Shown piece by piece: positions 18,615-26,700 of a stretch of 64,000 nucleotides of DNA. The position numbers and the translations under genes are program-made. The stretch lies in contig JAWKUA010000019.1 in the NCBI GenBank assembly GCA_041398785.1, positions 96,659 to 160,658 of the forward strand. Direction: 5' to 3'. The stretch's first letter is position 1, and every line of letters starts with the position of its first letter. The notes beneath the pieces were generated by a model. It ran no database searches. It had not been told where the DNA came from and saw nothing but the letters and a program-made list of their open reading frames with translations. This DNA is from Planctomycetaceae bacterium. GTDB taxonomy: Bacteria; Planctomycetota; Planctomycetia; Planctomycetales; Planctomycetaceae.

Positions 18615-19421
18615 ATGGCAACGATGAACGAACAGCTCTCACAGGACCAGCAGAAAATCCGTCAACTGGAAGAGCGGATGCGATTGCTGGAGGACGAACT
18701 CATGCAGGCGCAGAAGCTGAGTTCCGTCGGTGCGCTGGCCAGCAGCATCACTCACGAATTCAACAACATTCTGACAACGGTCATCAACTACGCGAAAATG
18801 GGTGTCCGGCATAAGGACGCGAAGACACGAGACAAGTCCTTTGACCGAATCCTTTCCGCCAGCCAGCGAGCCAGCAAGATCACGACCGGCATGCTGGCGT
18901 ACGCTCGCAACACCGGCGACCGAGTCGAGCCCGTGGAATTGAGCCGTCTGCTGGAAGGCGTGCTGGTCCTGGTGCAGAAGGATCTGCAGATGCATCGCAT
19001 CGGAGTCGATCAGGATCTGCAGCCGGCGGTCTGGGCGTCGGCTAACGCCAGCCAGATTCAGCAGATCCTGATGAATCTGATCGTCAACGGACGTCAGGCG
19101 ATGAAGGAAGGTGGTCGCCTGAAGCTGGCGACTCGCGACAACGTCGAAGACGGCTGGGCGGAAATTTCGGTCGGCGACACGGGCTGCGGGATTTCCAATG
19201 AAAAGCTGCAAAAGATCTTCGACCCGTTCTACACAACGAAAACCGCGGACGCTCGCGGACAGGGCGGCACCGGTCTGGGGCTGGCACTTTGCCGAAGAAT
19301 CATTGAGGCTCACAAGGGACGCATCCGTGTGGAGAGCGAAGTCGGCAGGGGCACGACGTTTACGTTGAAACTTCCGCGAGCCGAATCGCCGGCGGGTCTG
19401 ATCGACACGTCAGCGGCGTAG
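18615..19421 (+). CDS. soluble sensor histidine kinase
   Basis: This 268-residue kinase has no membrane segment or signal peptide. Residues 5-35 form a short coiled coil, followed by the phosphoacceptor H box SSITHEFNNIL with His47. The ATPase domain shows the N box (QQILMNLIVNGRQAM), G1 (VGDTGCGIS), F (FDPFYTTK) and G2 (GTGLGLALC) motifs. The HEFNN H box places it near NtrB/PAS-type kinases. There is no sensor domain beyond the coiled coil and no receiver or response-regulator gene nearby, so signal and partner are unknown; it may be a subunit working with a separate sensor. The start has a weak GAAAG upstream. Confidence 0.9.
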   Translation: MATMNEQLSQDQQKIRQLEERMRLLEDELMQAQKLSSVGALASSITHEFNNILTTVINYAKMGVRHKDAKTRDKSFDRILSASQRASKITTGMLAYARNTGDRVEPVELSRLLEGVLVLVQKDLQMHRIGVDQDLQPAVWASANASQIQQILMNLIVNGRQAMKEGGRLKLATRDNVEDGWAEISVGDTGCGISNEKLQKIFDPFYTTKTADARGQGGTGLGLALCRRIIEAHKGRIRVESEVGRGTTFTLKLPRAESPAGLIDTSAA

Positions 19422-19579
19422 CACGTCGGAACGCCCTGCACCCGGTCACACGTTTCCGCGGACATCCGGCTTGCTGCCCCGCCGGCCCGTCGAGATGTAC
19501 CGAGCCGGCTTGTGTCGTCGTGCGACCGCACAGCGGGAACATCGTTTCGGACGGTCGGCGAACCGCATTGGCCTGCGGT

Positions 19580-20281
19580 TTATGGCGAATGCGATGCCAG
19601 TGCCTTTTGATACCAGGCACTGATCCAGGTCTGAGGAATGCCGATGTGTTCCACGACGACCTGACCAGTGAACTCAGCGGCCGACGGAACGCAAAACCCC
19701 TGTTTCATCGACACAAACGTCACGGTCATCGTCGCACGAATGCAGACTCCATCGGCCGCGCCGGTATCACAGTCCAGCCCGGAGGGAATATCGATCGCGA
19801 AAATCCGTGCGGAGGATTCGTTCGCGGCGGAGATGATTTCCGCGAACGGAGACCGCGGGGCGCCGTGGATCCCCGTACCCAGCAGGCAGTCGATGATCCA
19901 GTCTTCGGGCCGCAGATCCGCCAGCAGCGGCGTAAGTTGTTCCGGTTCGCGAATCTCGATGACGGGCAGACCGCTGTTGTGCAGAAACAACATGTTGGCT
20001 TCGTTGTCGGCGGTTAGTCGCCGGTCAGCCGGGATGTGTGCAATCCGGGGTTCCCGACCGATGGCCGCCAGTTGCCGGGCCATCGCCAGGCCATCGCCGC
20101 CGTTGTTTCCAGGTCCGGCAAGAATCTGGATCCGGCTATCCGGCGAACAGTGCGGCAACAGACGATCGACGGCACCCCGCGCCGCGTTTTCCATCAGCAG
20201 CAGACTTGGAATGCCCAGTTCTCCCACGGCATCGGCGTCGATCTGCCGGGACAGCTCACGGTTCATCGTGATTGGTGACAT
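19580..20281 (-). CDS. nnrE: NAD(P)H-hydrate epimerase
   Basis: NnrE epimerises R- and S-forms of damaged NAD(P)H hydrates so that the dehydratase can repair them. The 233 residues from the chosen ATG cover one YjeF_N domain with the nucleotide loop GPGNNGGDGLAMARQL near residue 57, IIDCLLGTGIHG, and FAIDIPSGLDCDTG carrying the catalytic and potassium-site Asp. The NnrD dehydratase domain usual in bacteria as a C-terminal fusion is absent, and no separate nnrD is in the window. The open frame extends 13 codons further upstream, but MSPITMNRELSR matches family N-termini. A start five codons later is also possible. Confidence 0.9.
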   Translation of the reverse strand: MSPITMNRELSRQIDADAVGELGIPSLLLMENAARGAVDRLLPHCSPDSRIQILAGPGNNGGDGLAMARQLAAIGREPRIAHIPADRRLTADNEANMLFLHNSGLPVIEIREPEQLTPLLADLRPEDWIIDCLLGTGIHGAPRSPFAEIISAANESSARIFAIDIPSGLDCDTGAADGVCIRATMTVTFVSMKQGFCVPSAAEFTGQVVVEHIGIPQTWISAWYQKALASHSP

Positions 20282-20652
20282 CGGGAGACTTGTCCGGCGA
20301 AATAAGACGGCGCGCGGCACCGATGAGACGTTTTGAAACGGGATGTCCGGCGTAGTTCGTCGGCGATGCTTCCGTATGCGGTATCCGAATCGCCTGCCCG
20401 TCGGGTCGAGTCACACGCCGGGTTTCATCGTCTGACGTGAGAATTCAGAGACCTTAACGTGCGTTCCGGTTGTCGATCGCGGGAACCAGTCGCGATACTG
20501 CGAAAAACGAACGCACGTACAGTGACACCCATTCGGAATCTTCGCAAGCGGCAGTCTATAATGTCCGCTCAGAAATCGAATGGGGCGCGCAGGCGAACGG
20601 GTTACCGCGACGGCGCGGAGTAAACCGTTTTGTCACAGAAGGATGATCGTTC
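20282..20652. other. divergent intergenic region between nnrE and the SDR gene
   Basis: The region should hold both promoters. AGAAGGA at 20637-20643 is the ribosome binding site for the TTG start at 20653. Nothing else is recognised. Confidence 0.5.
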
Positions 20653-21510
20653 TTGCTGGATTCGTTCAACGATCGCTGGGCTCTGGTCACTGGTGCATCT
20701 TCGGGCATTGGTGCCGAATTCGCTGCGCGGCTTGCCGGGCGCGGAATGCATCTGATTCTGGCGGCCCGCCGTTCCGATGCGATGAATGCGCTGGCTCAGG
20801 AACTGAATACCCGCCATGGAACGAAGTGCCACATCGTCAGCATCGATCTGTCGCTGCCCGATTCCGGAAAGCGACTGGCGGACGAAGTTCAGAAGCTGGG
20901 GGTTCAGGTCGAACTGCTTGTCAACAACGCCGGCGTCGGCATGATCGGCGACATTGAAACGACCAGTCCGGAGGAAGTCCGCCGGATGCTGACGCTTAAT
21001 ATTCTGACACTGACGGACCTGACATACAGGCTGCTGCCAGGGATGCTGGATCGCAGGCACGGAGCGATCATCAACCTGTCATCCGTAGCGGCGTTCCAGC
21101 CGGTGGCATTCATGGCGGCGTATTCGGCCAGCAAGTCTTATGTCCTGCACTTCTCGGAGGCGCTGTGGGCGGAAGCTCGCAGCCGCGGAGTCACGGTGCT
21201 GGCCGTTTGCCCCGGCGCGACGGAAACGGAATTCTTCGATCGCGCGGGAGCCCCCGGGTGGCTGTCGAAACATACCAGCGTGACTCCGCAGCGAGTCGTC
21301 CGGAAATCACTGCGAGCACTCGAACGGCGGCGGCAATACATCATTCCCGACTGGAAGAACTACCTGCTGAGCATTCTGGTCAGGCTCGCGACGCGACGAA
21401 CCGCCGTCAACGAATCCAAACGCTACTTTCGCCCCGGAAAACGCCGGCCGGATGACAATGCGGCACCGCCATCCGAATCGCAGAATCCGGGAAGCGACGG
21501 GGCGGCCTGA
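20653..21510 (+). CDS. short-chain dehydrogenase/reductase
   Basis: A classical SDR of 285 residues. The cofactor motif TGASSGIG is at residues 13-20, an Arg pair (AARRSD) near residue 38 suggests NADPH preference, NNAGVG lies near residue 95, and the catalytic Ser-Tyr-Lys are in INLSSVAAFQPVAFMAAYSASKSY-type sequence near residues 140-165. PGATETEFF follows as usual. The last 40 residues are basic, then acidic and low in complexity. The TTG start is supported by AGAAGGA 9 bases upstream. It resembles the DltE/YqjQ-like group of soluble SDRs; the substrate is unknown. The sigma factor gene starts 113 bases downstream. Confidence 0.92.
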   Translation: MLDSFNDRWALVTGASSGIGAEFAARLAGRGMHLILAARRSDAMNALAQELNTRHGTKCHIVSIDLSLPDSGKRLADEVQKLGVQVELLVNNAGVGMIGDIETTSPEEVRRMLTLNILTLTDLTYRLLPGMLDRRHGAIINLSSVAAFQPVAFMAAYSASKSYVLHFSEALWAEARSRGVTVLAVCPGATETEFFDRAGAPGWLSKHTSVTPQRVVRKSLRALERRRQYIIPDWKNYLLSILVRLATRRTAVNESKRYFRPGKRRPDDNAAPPSESQNPGSDGAA

Positions 21511-21623
21511 TTTCCGGCGCCGCCGGTACTTTCCGTCTGCGTTCGGATTTCGTGCCGCCGGTTGTCTCGGCGCACATGCGGCCTAAACTCCGGCACTGTT
21601 CACTGCCACCGGGAGCAACCTTC

Positions 21624-22256
21624 GTGAAACGCCACTCTGACAGCAAGACCGTTCCCGCGCCGCGTCCGGACGCTGACGGTGCTGCGATCGACCCGGAACG
21701 CTGGGTCGACGACTATGGCGACTATCTATATCGCTATGCAGTCAATCGGCTGCGAGACAGCGGGGCCGCTGAGGAAGTCGTTCAGGAAACCTTCCTTGCC
21801 GGAATCCGCTTCCAGGACCGCTTCACCGGCAAGGGCGCGGAGCGTGCGTGGCTGCTGGGAATCCTGAAGCGGAAAATCGTCGACCACATTCGCAAACGCC
21901 ATCGTTTTGACCGTGAAGCGGCCTACGATGAAAGCAGCGATCCGTCAGAAAAGCTGTTCGATCAAAAGGGAAACTGGAAAGCCGGAGCGTTCCCGACCAT
22001 GACTCCCGACCAGCAGGTCGAGTCACGGGAAATCTGGGAAGTGGTTCGTCAGTGCCTTGACCAGTTGCCCAAGGGCCAGGCCGACGTGTTCACGCTGAGC
22101 GCCATGGAAGGCATGGATACGGATCAGATCTGTAAGGAACTGGACATCACACCGTCCAACCTGTGGGTGCGGCTGCATCGCGCCAGGCTGGCACTGGCCG
22201 GATGCGTCGGCTCGAAATGGTTTCAAGAGGAAGGGGTTCCTCAACATGTCAAATGA
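21624..22256 (+). CDS. ECF-type RNA polymerase sigma factor
   Basis: The 210-residue protein has sigma region 2 (YLYRYAVNRLRDSGAAEEVV, then QETFLAGI; residues about 33-60) and region 4 (LPKGQADVFTLSAMEGMDTD, then QICKELDITPSNLWVRLHRA; about 150-200), with a short linker and no region 3, as in extracytoplasmic-function sigma factors. The frame opens 24 codons earlier at a GTG, but GGGAG before the GTG at 21624, about 8 bases, favours this start; this is not certain. Its stop overlaps the next gene, a Ser/Thr kinase, by 11 bases. In planctomycetes such pairs suggest that the kinase, not a membrane anti-sigma factor, controls the sigma factor. Confidence 0.9.
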   Translation: MKRHSDSKTVPAPRPDADGAAIDPERWVDDYGDYLYRYAVNRLRDSGAAEEVVQETFLAGIRFQDRFTGKGAERAWLLGILKRKIVDHIRKRHRFDREAAYDESSDPSEKLFDQKGNWKAGAFPTMTPDQQVESREIWEVVRQCLDQLPKGQADVFTLSAMEGMDTDQICKELDITPSNLWVRLHRARLALAGCVGSKWFQEEGVPQHVK

Positions 22257-24387
22257 CGGCGATGACAGCGACCAGGCTTTCTCGCGACTGGTTTCCCAGT
22301 CGTTTTCCGGCCGGCTGACTCCGTACCAGCAACAGAAGATGCGAGACCAACTGGAACGCAGCAGCGAGACTCGCGCGTTTGCGAAGATCTCCTCGCTGAT
22401 TCAGGACTCCGTTTCGGACATTGCGGAAAAGTCGCTGGCCGGAGTCGCGGACGTCGGGCCGGGGCTGTCTCAGGAGGCCAAAGCCCGGTTGAGAGATTCC
22501 GTCCGCCGCGCGCAGCAAAGCCGCAGCCAGGCGATGGCCGGAACTGCCGTGCCGGAAGATACCGCCGACCATTTGCCGGTTGATCCGCTGGGACGAACGC
22601 TGGCCGGAACGCACGACATGTCCGAAGACGCGGGCAGCCGTCGCACGTCATCGCAGTTTACTCTGCAGCGGAAACTGGGAGCCGGCGGCCTGGGAACCGT
22701 CTGGCTGGCTCGCGACGAACGCCTGAAGCGCATGGTCGCGCTGAAGGAAATTCATCCGGATGCCGCCGAATCGCCGCGGTCCTGGGAACGATTTCTTCGT
22801 GAAGCCGAAATCACCGGCCACCTGGAACACCCCAACATCGTTCCGCTGTACCAGTTCGGCACCGATCAGGACACCGGGCAGCCGTTTTACGCGATGCGGT
22901 TCGTAGGGAAACGCACACTGGTCGACGCAATCGAAGAATACCACGACCGGCGCGAATCCGGCCACGACGTGGCCGTGGATCTGCAGAAGCTGCTGATCGC
23001 GTTCATCGGTGTCTGCCAGGCAATCGCCTACGCTCATTCACGAGGCATCATTCATCGCGATCTGAAACCTGAAAACGTCGCGCTGGATAACTTCGGTCAG
23101 GTCGTTGTGCTCGACTGGGGACTGGCGCGAGTGTCATCGGACTATGACGCCGAAAGCGTTATTTCCGGAAGCCGCGTCGCAGCGGACATCGGGCCGGGGC
23201 AGACGATGGCCGGCGAAGTGATCGGTACGCCACTGTATATGGCTCCGGAACAGGCTGCCGGCCATCAGGAAAAAGTTGATCACCGCACCGACGTGTACGG
23301 TCTGGGAGCAATCCTGTTCGCGATGCTGACCGGCAGAGCTCCCCACGAAAAGAGCAGCGTCGGCAGCAACGGCGTCCGGCCGGTGGCGGAACTGCTGCAG
23401 GTGATTGCCGAGTCCGCGTCGCCGAGACCGCGAGACTACTTTTCCGGCATTCCGCTTGGCCTGGACGCGATCGTCGCGAAGGCCATGGAATTCAAACAGC
23501 ACTCGCGCTTCCAAAGCGCTATGGAGCTGGCCGAAGCCGTGGAACGCTGGATGGCCGGTCGCAGCGAACGCCGCCGGCAATACGCGAACGCTCGCGGCGA
23601 AGGCCGCGAACTGCGCACCAGCATGCAGAACTTTGTCCGCGACCTGGAACGCAACGCCCGCTTCATGGCCAGCCTGCCGCCGATTCAGGGCATCGTGAAC
23701 AACAAACTCGGCCGCGATGAAGAAGATATCAGCATCTGGCGCGAACGGCTGGCGGTGATCTTTCGAGGTCTGCTGCGAACCAACTGTGACTTCTGCTCCG
23801 TGTCACTGTGCGAAGTCAGCGGGGATCAGTTTCAGGAAGTCGTGCGCGTCGACCGGCAGAAAACGGATATGTCAAACGTCCGGACAATTCCCGCAAGCCG
23901 GCTGACGTCCGGCCCGATGACGGACTGCTTCCGGTCGGTGATGAACGGCGCGATCGACGAAGTCCGCGTGTTCCTGACGTCACGCTGCTCCACACCGTCA
24001 TCGACGTCCGCCGGATTTCTGATCGCCGGCATTCCCGTGTTCGATGAGGCAACGGAAGAACCCTTCGGGTTCGTCATCGTCGAAGCCGGGCTGGTGCGGC
24101 TGACGGAAAACCTGATCCGCAACCGCCTGCGTTCGACGGAGAAAGTCTTCGTGCTGAACAACAACTGCGGCGTGCTGGTACAGATGGACCGCGACGGAAC
24201 ACGCGTCACCGAAAACGACGGCAAGTCCATGAATTCCGTATGCTCAAGCTGGAGCACCGTCCTGCCCGTTCTGAAGGAACGCGGTGAGTTTCAGGACGAA
24301 CAGGACTTCTCCGTCTACGCCACTCGAGTCGACATCGTGCCCGGTGAAGAATCACTGGCACTGGTCCTGTGGCTCGGCAAAGAATAG
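22246..24387 (+). CDS. cytoplasmic Ser/Thr protein kinase with C-terminal sensor-like domain
   Basis: The 713-residue protein has a 130-residue N-terminal helical region, then a Hanks-type kinase domain (about 137-400): GAGGLGTVWLARD loop, VALKEI Lys, HRDLKPENV catalytic loop, DWG in place of DFG, and GTPLYMAPEQA. The C-terminal 250 residues (from MASLPPIQGIVNNKL) resemble the extracytoplasmic sensor region of chemoreceptors and cyclases that carries a PPIQGI segment, a W-x-x-RL-x-x-IF segment and a VRVDR segment. No membrane segment is visible, so here the domain would be cytoplasmic. It overlaps the sigma factor by 11 bases and is translationally coupled. Inferred role: a ligand-gated kinase that controls the sigma factor. 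Confidence 0.9.
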   Translation: MSNDGDDSDQAFSRLVSQSFSGRLTPYQQQKMRDQLERSSETRAFAKISSLIQDSVSDIAEKSLAGVADVGPGLSQEAKARLRDSVRRAQQSRSQAMAGTAVPEDTADHLPVDPLGRTLAGTHDMSEDAGSRRTSSQFTLQRKLGAGGLGTVWLARDERLKRMVALKEIHPDAAESPRSWERFLREAEITGHLEHPNIVPLYQFGTDQDTGQPFYAMRFVGKRTLVDAIEEYHDRRESGHDVAVDLQKLLIAFIGVCQAIAYAHSRGIIHRDLKPENVALDNFGQVVVLDWGLARVSSDYDAESVISGSRVAADIGPGQTMAGEVIGTPLYMAPEQAAGHQEKVDHRTDVYGLGAILFAMLTGRAPHEKSSVGSNGVRPVAELLQVIAESASPRPRDYFSGIPLGLDAIVAKAMEFKQHSRFQSAMELAEAVERWMAGRSERRRQYANARGEGRELRTSMQNFVRDLERNARFMASLPPIQGIVNNKLGRDEEDISIWRERLAVIFRGLLRTNCDFCSVSLCEVSGDQFQEVVRVDRQKTDMSNVRTIPASRLTSGPMTDCFRSVMNGAIDEVRVFLTSRCSTPSSTSAGFLIAGIPVFDEATEEPFGFVIVEAGLVRLTENLIRNRLRSTEKVFVLNNNCGVLVQMDRDGTRVTENDGKSMNSVCSSWSTVLPVLKERGEFQDEQDFSVYATRVDIVPGEESLALVLWLGKE

Positions 24388-24670
24388 CCGCCGCATAACC
24401 GCCGGGTCGTTCAGAGTTCGCCAGGAAACTCTGATCAGCTTCAGCGTCTTCCGGCCGAATGTCGGCATCAGACGTTTCGTCCAATGATTACTTCGTGCTG
24501 TTCAAGTCCTTCGTGGTGACACGAATGCGGGACGGCCGGACGGTCAGCTACGGCGGCTACATTTCCAGTGGTACCGGCGTTAGACTGCTGCAAGATCTTT
24601 CGGGGACCTGGCGTCGCTGCGAGTCTCCGAAGCCAGCAGACCGACGATTTCCGGGACAGTTCTGACACCT

Positions 24671-26089
24671 ATGGAGACGTTCATTCAACCGATGTTGCTT
24701 GCGGCGGGAGAACACTCAGCCGGGGCATCGTCTGCCGCCGGTGATTTGCTGCAGGTCACCATCGCTCTGATCCTGGTGGCAGTCAACGGGTTCTTTGTCG
24801 CCGCCGAGTTTGCACTCGTCAAAGTGCGAGGCAGCCAGATTCAGGAAATGGTGCGGCAGGAACGGCCGTTTTCCGGAACGGCTCAGTGGCTGGTGGAACG
24901 GCTCGACGGATCGCTTTCCGCCTGCCAGCTCGGCATCACGATGGCCTCACTCGCGCTGGGCTGGGTGGGCGAACCGGCGTTTGCCCGCCTGCTGGCGCCG
25001 GTGTTCCGCGCGGTGGGAATCACGTCCGAAACCGCCGTCCACACCATCGCGTTTATCGTCGCGTTCACGGCGATCACCGGGCTGCACCTAGTGATCGGCG
25101 AACAGGCGCCGAAGATCTTTGCGATTCGCCGGTCGGAGCAGATGGTGCTGTGGTGCGCAGTGCCGATGAAGCTGTTCTACATCTTTTCGTATCCGCTGCT
25201 GGTCAGTCTGAACTGGACAACGTCGCTGATCCTTGCACGCTTCGGTATCCATGGCGCCGGTGGACACAGTACTCCTCACAGCGAAGACGAAATTCGGGCG
25301 CTGATCCGGGAAGCTCACATTCACGGCGACGTCACGCGTCATGAACACCACTTGCTGAACGCCGTGTTTGAATTTGACGACATGATCTGCCGGAAGGTCA
25401 TGGTCCCCCGTGTTGATGTGGAATGGCTGGACGTTTCGCAGTCGCTGGACGACTGCATCGAAAAGGCGCGCCGCAGTCGTCACACTCGGTTCCCGCTGTG
25501 TGAAGGATCGCTGGACAAGGTCGTGGGAGTCGTCCACATCAAGGATCTGATTGGTCTGACAGCCGACGACGACATCGATCTGAAATCGCTGCGGCGTCCG
25601 CCGAAACACGTTCCGGAAACCATTCCCATCAGCCGGCTGTTGCAACACTTTCAGGCGACTCGCCAGCACCTGGCATTTGTGGTGGACGAATACGGTTCCG
25701 TCAGCGGAATCGTCACTCTGGAAAACGTGCTGGAACAGATCGTTGGTTCCGTGGAAGACGAATTCGACATGGAAACTCCGGACATTGTGCCGGATGGCCC
25801 GGGGCAGTTCATCGTGCATGGCAGCACCGCCATCGAAAAGCTGCAGACTGTTCTGAATCTGAACCTGGATGACGAAGACGTCGATACGTTTTCCGGCTAC
25901 CTGATGGCTCGCGCCGGTCAGATTCCGGAAGCCGGAGCGAAGATTGAGTTCCACGGCGCCACCGCGGAGATTCTGGAAGTTCGCCATGCGCGAGCGGAGC
26001 GAGTTCGCGTGACATTGCCGGATCAGGCCGCCGGGCATTCGACGGCCGCCGAGGTCGACGATTCCAGGGATGATTCTGAACACCGCTAA
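24671..26089 (+). CDS. CorC/HlyC-family (CNNM-like) membrane protein with CBS domains
   Basis: The architecture is DUF21 (CNNM) transmembrane domain (about residues 25-200, four hydrophobic segments with FFVAAEFALVKVR and GLHLVIGEQAPKIFAI), two CBS motifs (about 215-345: KVMVPRVDVEWL, RHTRFPLCEG, HLAFVVDEYGSVSGIVTLEN) and a CorC_HlyC transporter-associated domain (about 360-440). Homologues move or regulate Mg2+ or Co2+; the haemolysin name is historical. The 472 residues fit. The terminal 25 residues are acidic and disordered. The gene stands alone with 283 bases upstream and over 600 downstream. Specific ion and direction cannot be inferred. Confidence 0.92.
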   Translation: METFIQPMLLAAGEHSAGASSAAGDLLQVTIALILVAVNGFFVAAEFALVKVRGSQIQEMVRQERPFSGTAQWLVERLDGSLSACQLGITMASLALGWVGEPAFARLLAPVFRAVGITSETAVHTIAFIVAFTAITGLHLVIGEQAPKIFAIRRSEQMVLWCAVPMKLFYIFSYPLLVSLNWTTSLILARFGIHGAGGHSTPHSEDEIRALIREAHIHGDVTRHEHHLLNAVFEFDDMICRKVMVPRVDVEWLDVSQSLDDCIEKARRSRHTRFPLCEGSLDKVVGVVHIKDLIGLTADDDIDLKSLRRPPKHVPETIPISRLLQHFQATRQHLAFVVDEYGSVSGIVTLENVLEQIVGSVEDEFDMETPDIVPDGPGQFIVHGSTAIEKLQTVLNLNLDDEDVDTFSGYLMARAGQIPEAGAKIEFHGATAEILEVRHARAERVRVTLPDQAAGHSTAAEVDDSRDDSEHR

Positions 26090-26469
26090 GCATGCGACAG
26101 TGTGACGAACGGATCGACAACAGGGCACGTGCCGTCTGATTTCCGGCGCAGTGGACTTCTGTCGATCTGTCTTGAGCGGCCCTTGCATTCGCGCAACACC
26201 TGCATTCTTCCCTGTTTTACATTTGGGGCCTTGCAGCTGTCCCGCAAAGGAATCTTTCTGAACAGGATGAGCCTGTCGCGGATTGAGTCGACGGACAGTG
26301 ATGCGGCGTCTTCATTCGAAACCGGTTCTGTTTTTTCCGGCATTCCCTGGAAATCCTGGGCGCGGCGCGCTTTTCGTTTTTCGTTTCGCTGGTCAAATAC
26401 GCGCTGGTCTTTGAGTTCCAATAATTGATCAAAAATCAATCTGGCCCTGCGGCCCATCGAAAGGTGCAT
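26086..26469 (-). CDS. doubtful small basic protein
   Basis: A 127-codon frame lies antisense to nothing but the last four bases of the CorC-like gene. GAAGGGA stands about 6 bases before its ATG, and the first 75 residues (MGRRARLIFDQLLELKDQ and following) are strongly charged and helical in character. I recognise no family, the C-terminal third looks like chance sequence, and the region is less GC-rich than the genes around it. It may be a real small gene or untranslated leader DNA. Confidence 0.25.
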   Translation of the reverse strand: MHLSMGRRARLIFDQLLELKDQRVFDQRNEKRKARRAQDFQGMPEKTEPVSNEDAASLSVDSIRDRLILFRKIPLRDSCKAPNVKQGRMQVLRECKGRSRQIDRSPLRRKSDGTCPVVDPFVTLSHA

Positions 26470-26700
26470 CCCGATCCCTTCACTCGCTGTGGAAACTGTC
26501 TCACACCACGTGTCTGAGTCGGTTCTCTGATGTCTTCAGGGAGTCAAACGGCTTTTCGATGAACCGCAATCCGTCCGGCGAATTATGCGACACGAAACGC
26601 AGAGGATTTTCGAGGGCCGGTCTGCATAGTTTGACATGGCGCACGGAAGGTCGTTGCGTCCGGGGGTTTGAACAACTTCGATTCACAGAAGGAGAAACAA
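26090..26700. other. long leader region upstream of the YTV-protein gene
   Basis: More AT-rich than its surroundings, with runs such as TTTTTTCC near 26332. It holds the doubtful small minus-strand frame and a TTGACA at 26631-26636 without a convincing -10 partner. AGAAGGAG at 26687-26694, 6 bases before GTG 26701, is a strong ribosome binding site. Confidence 0.5.
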
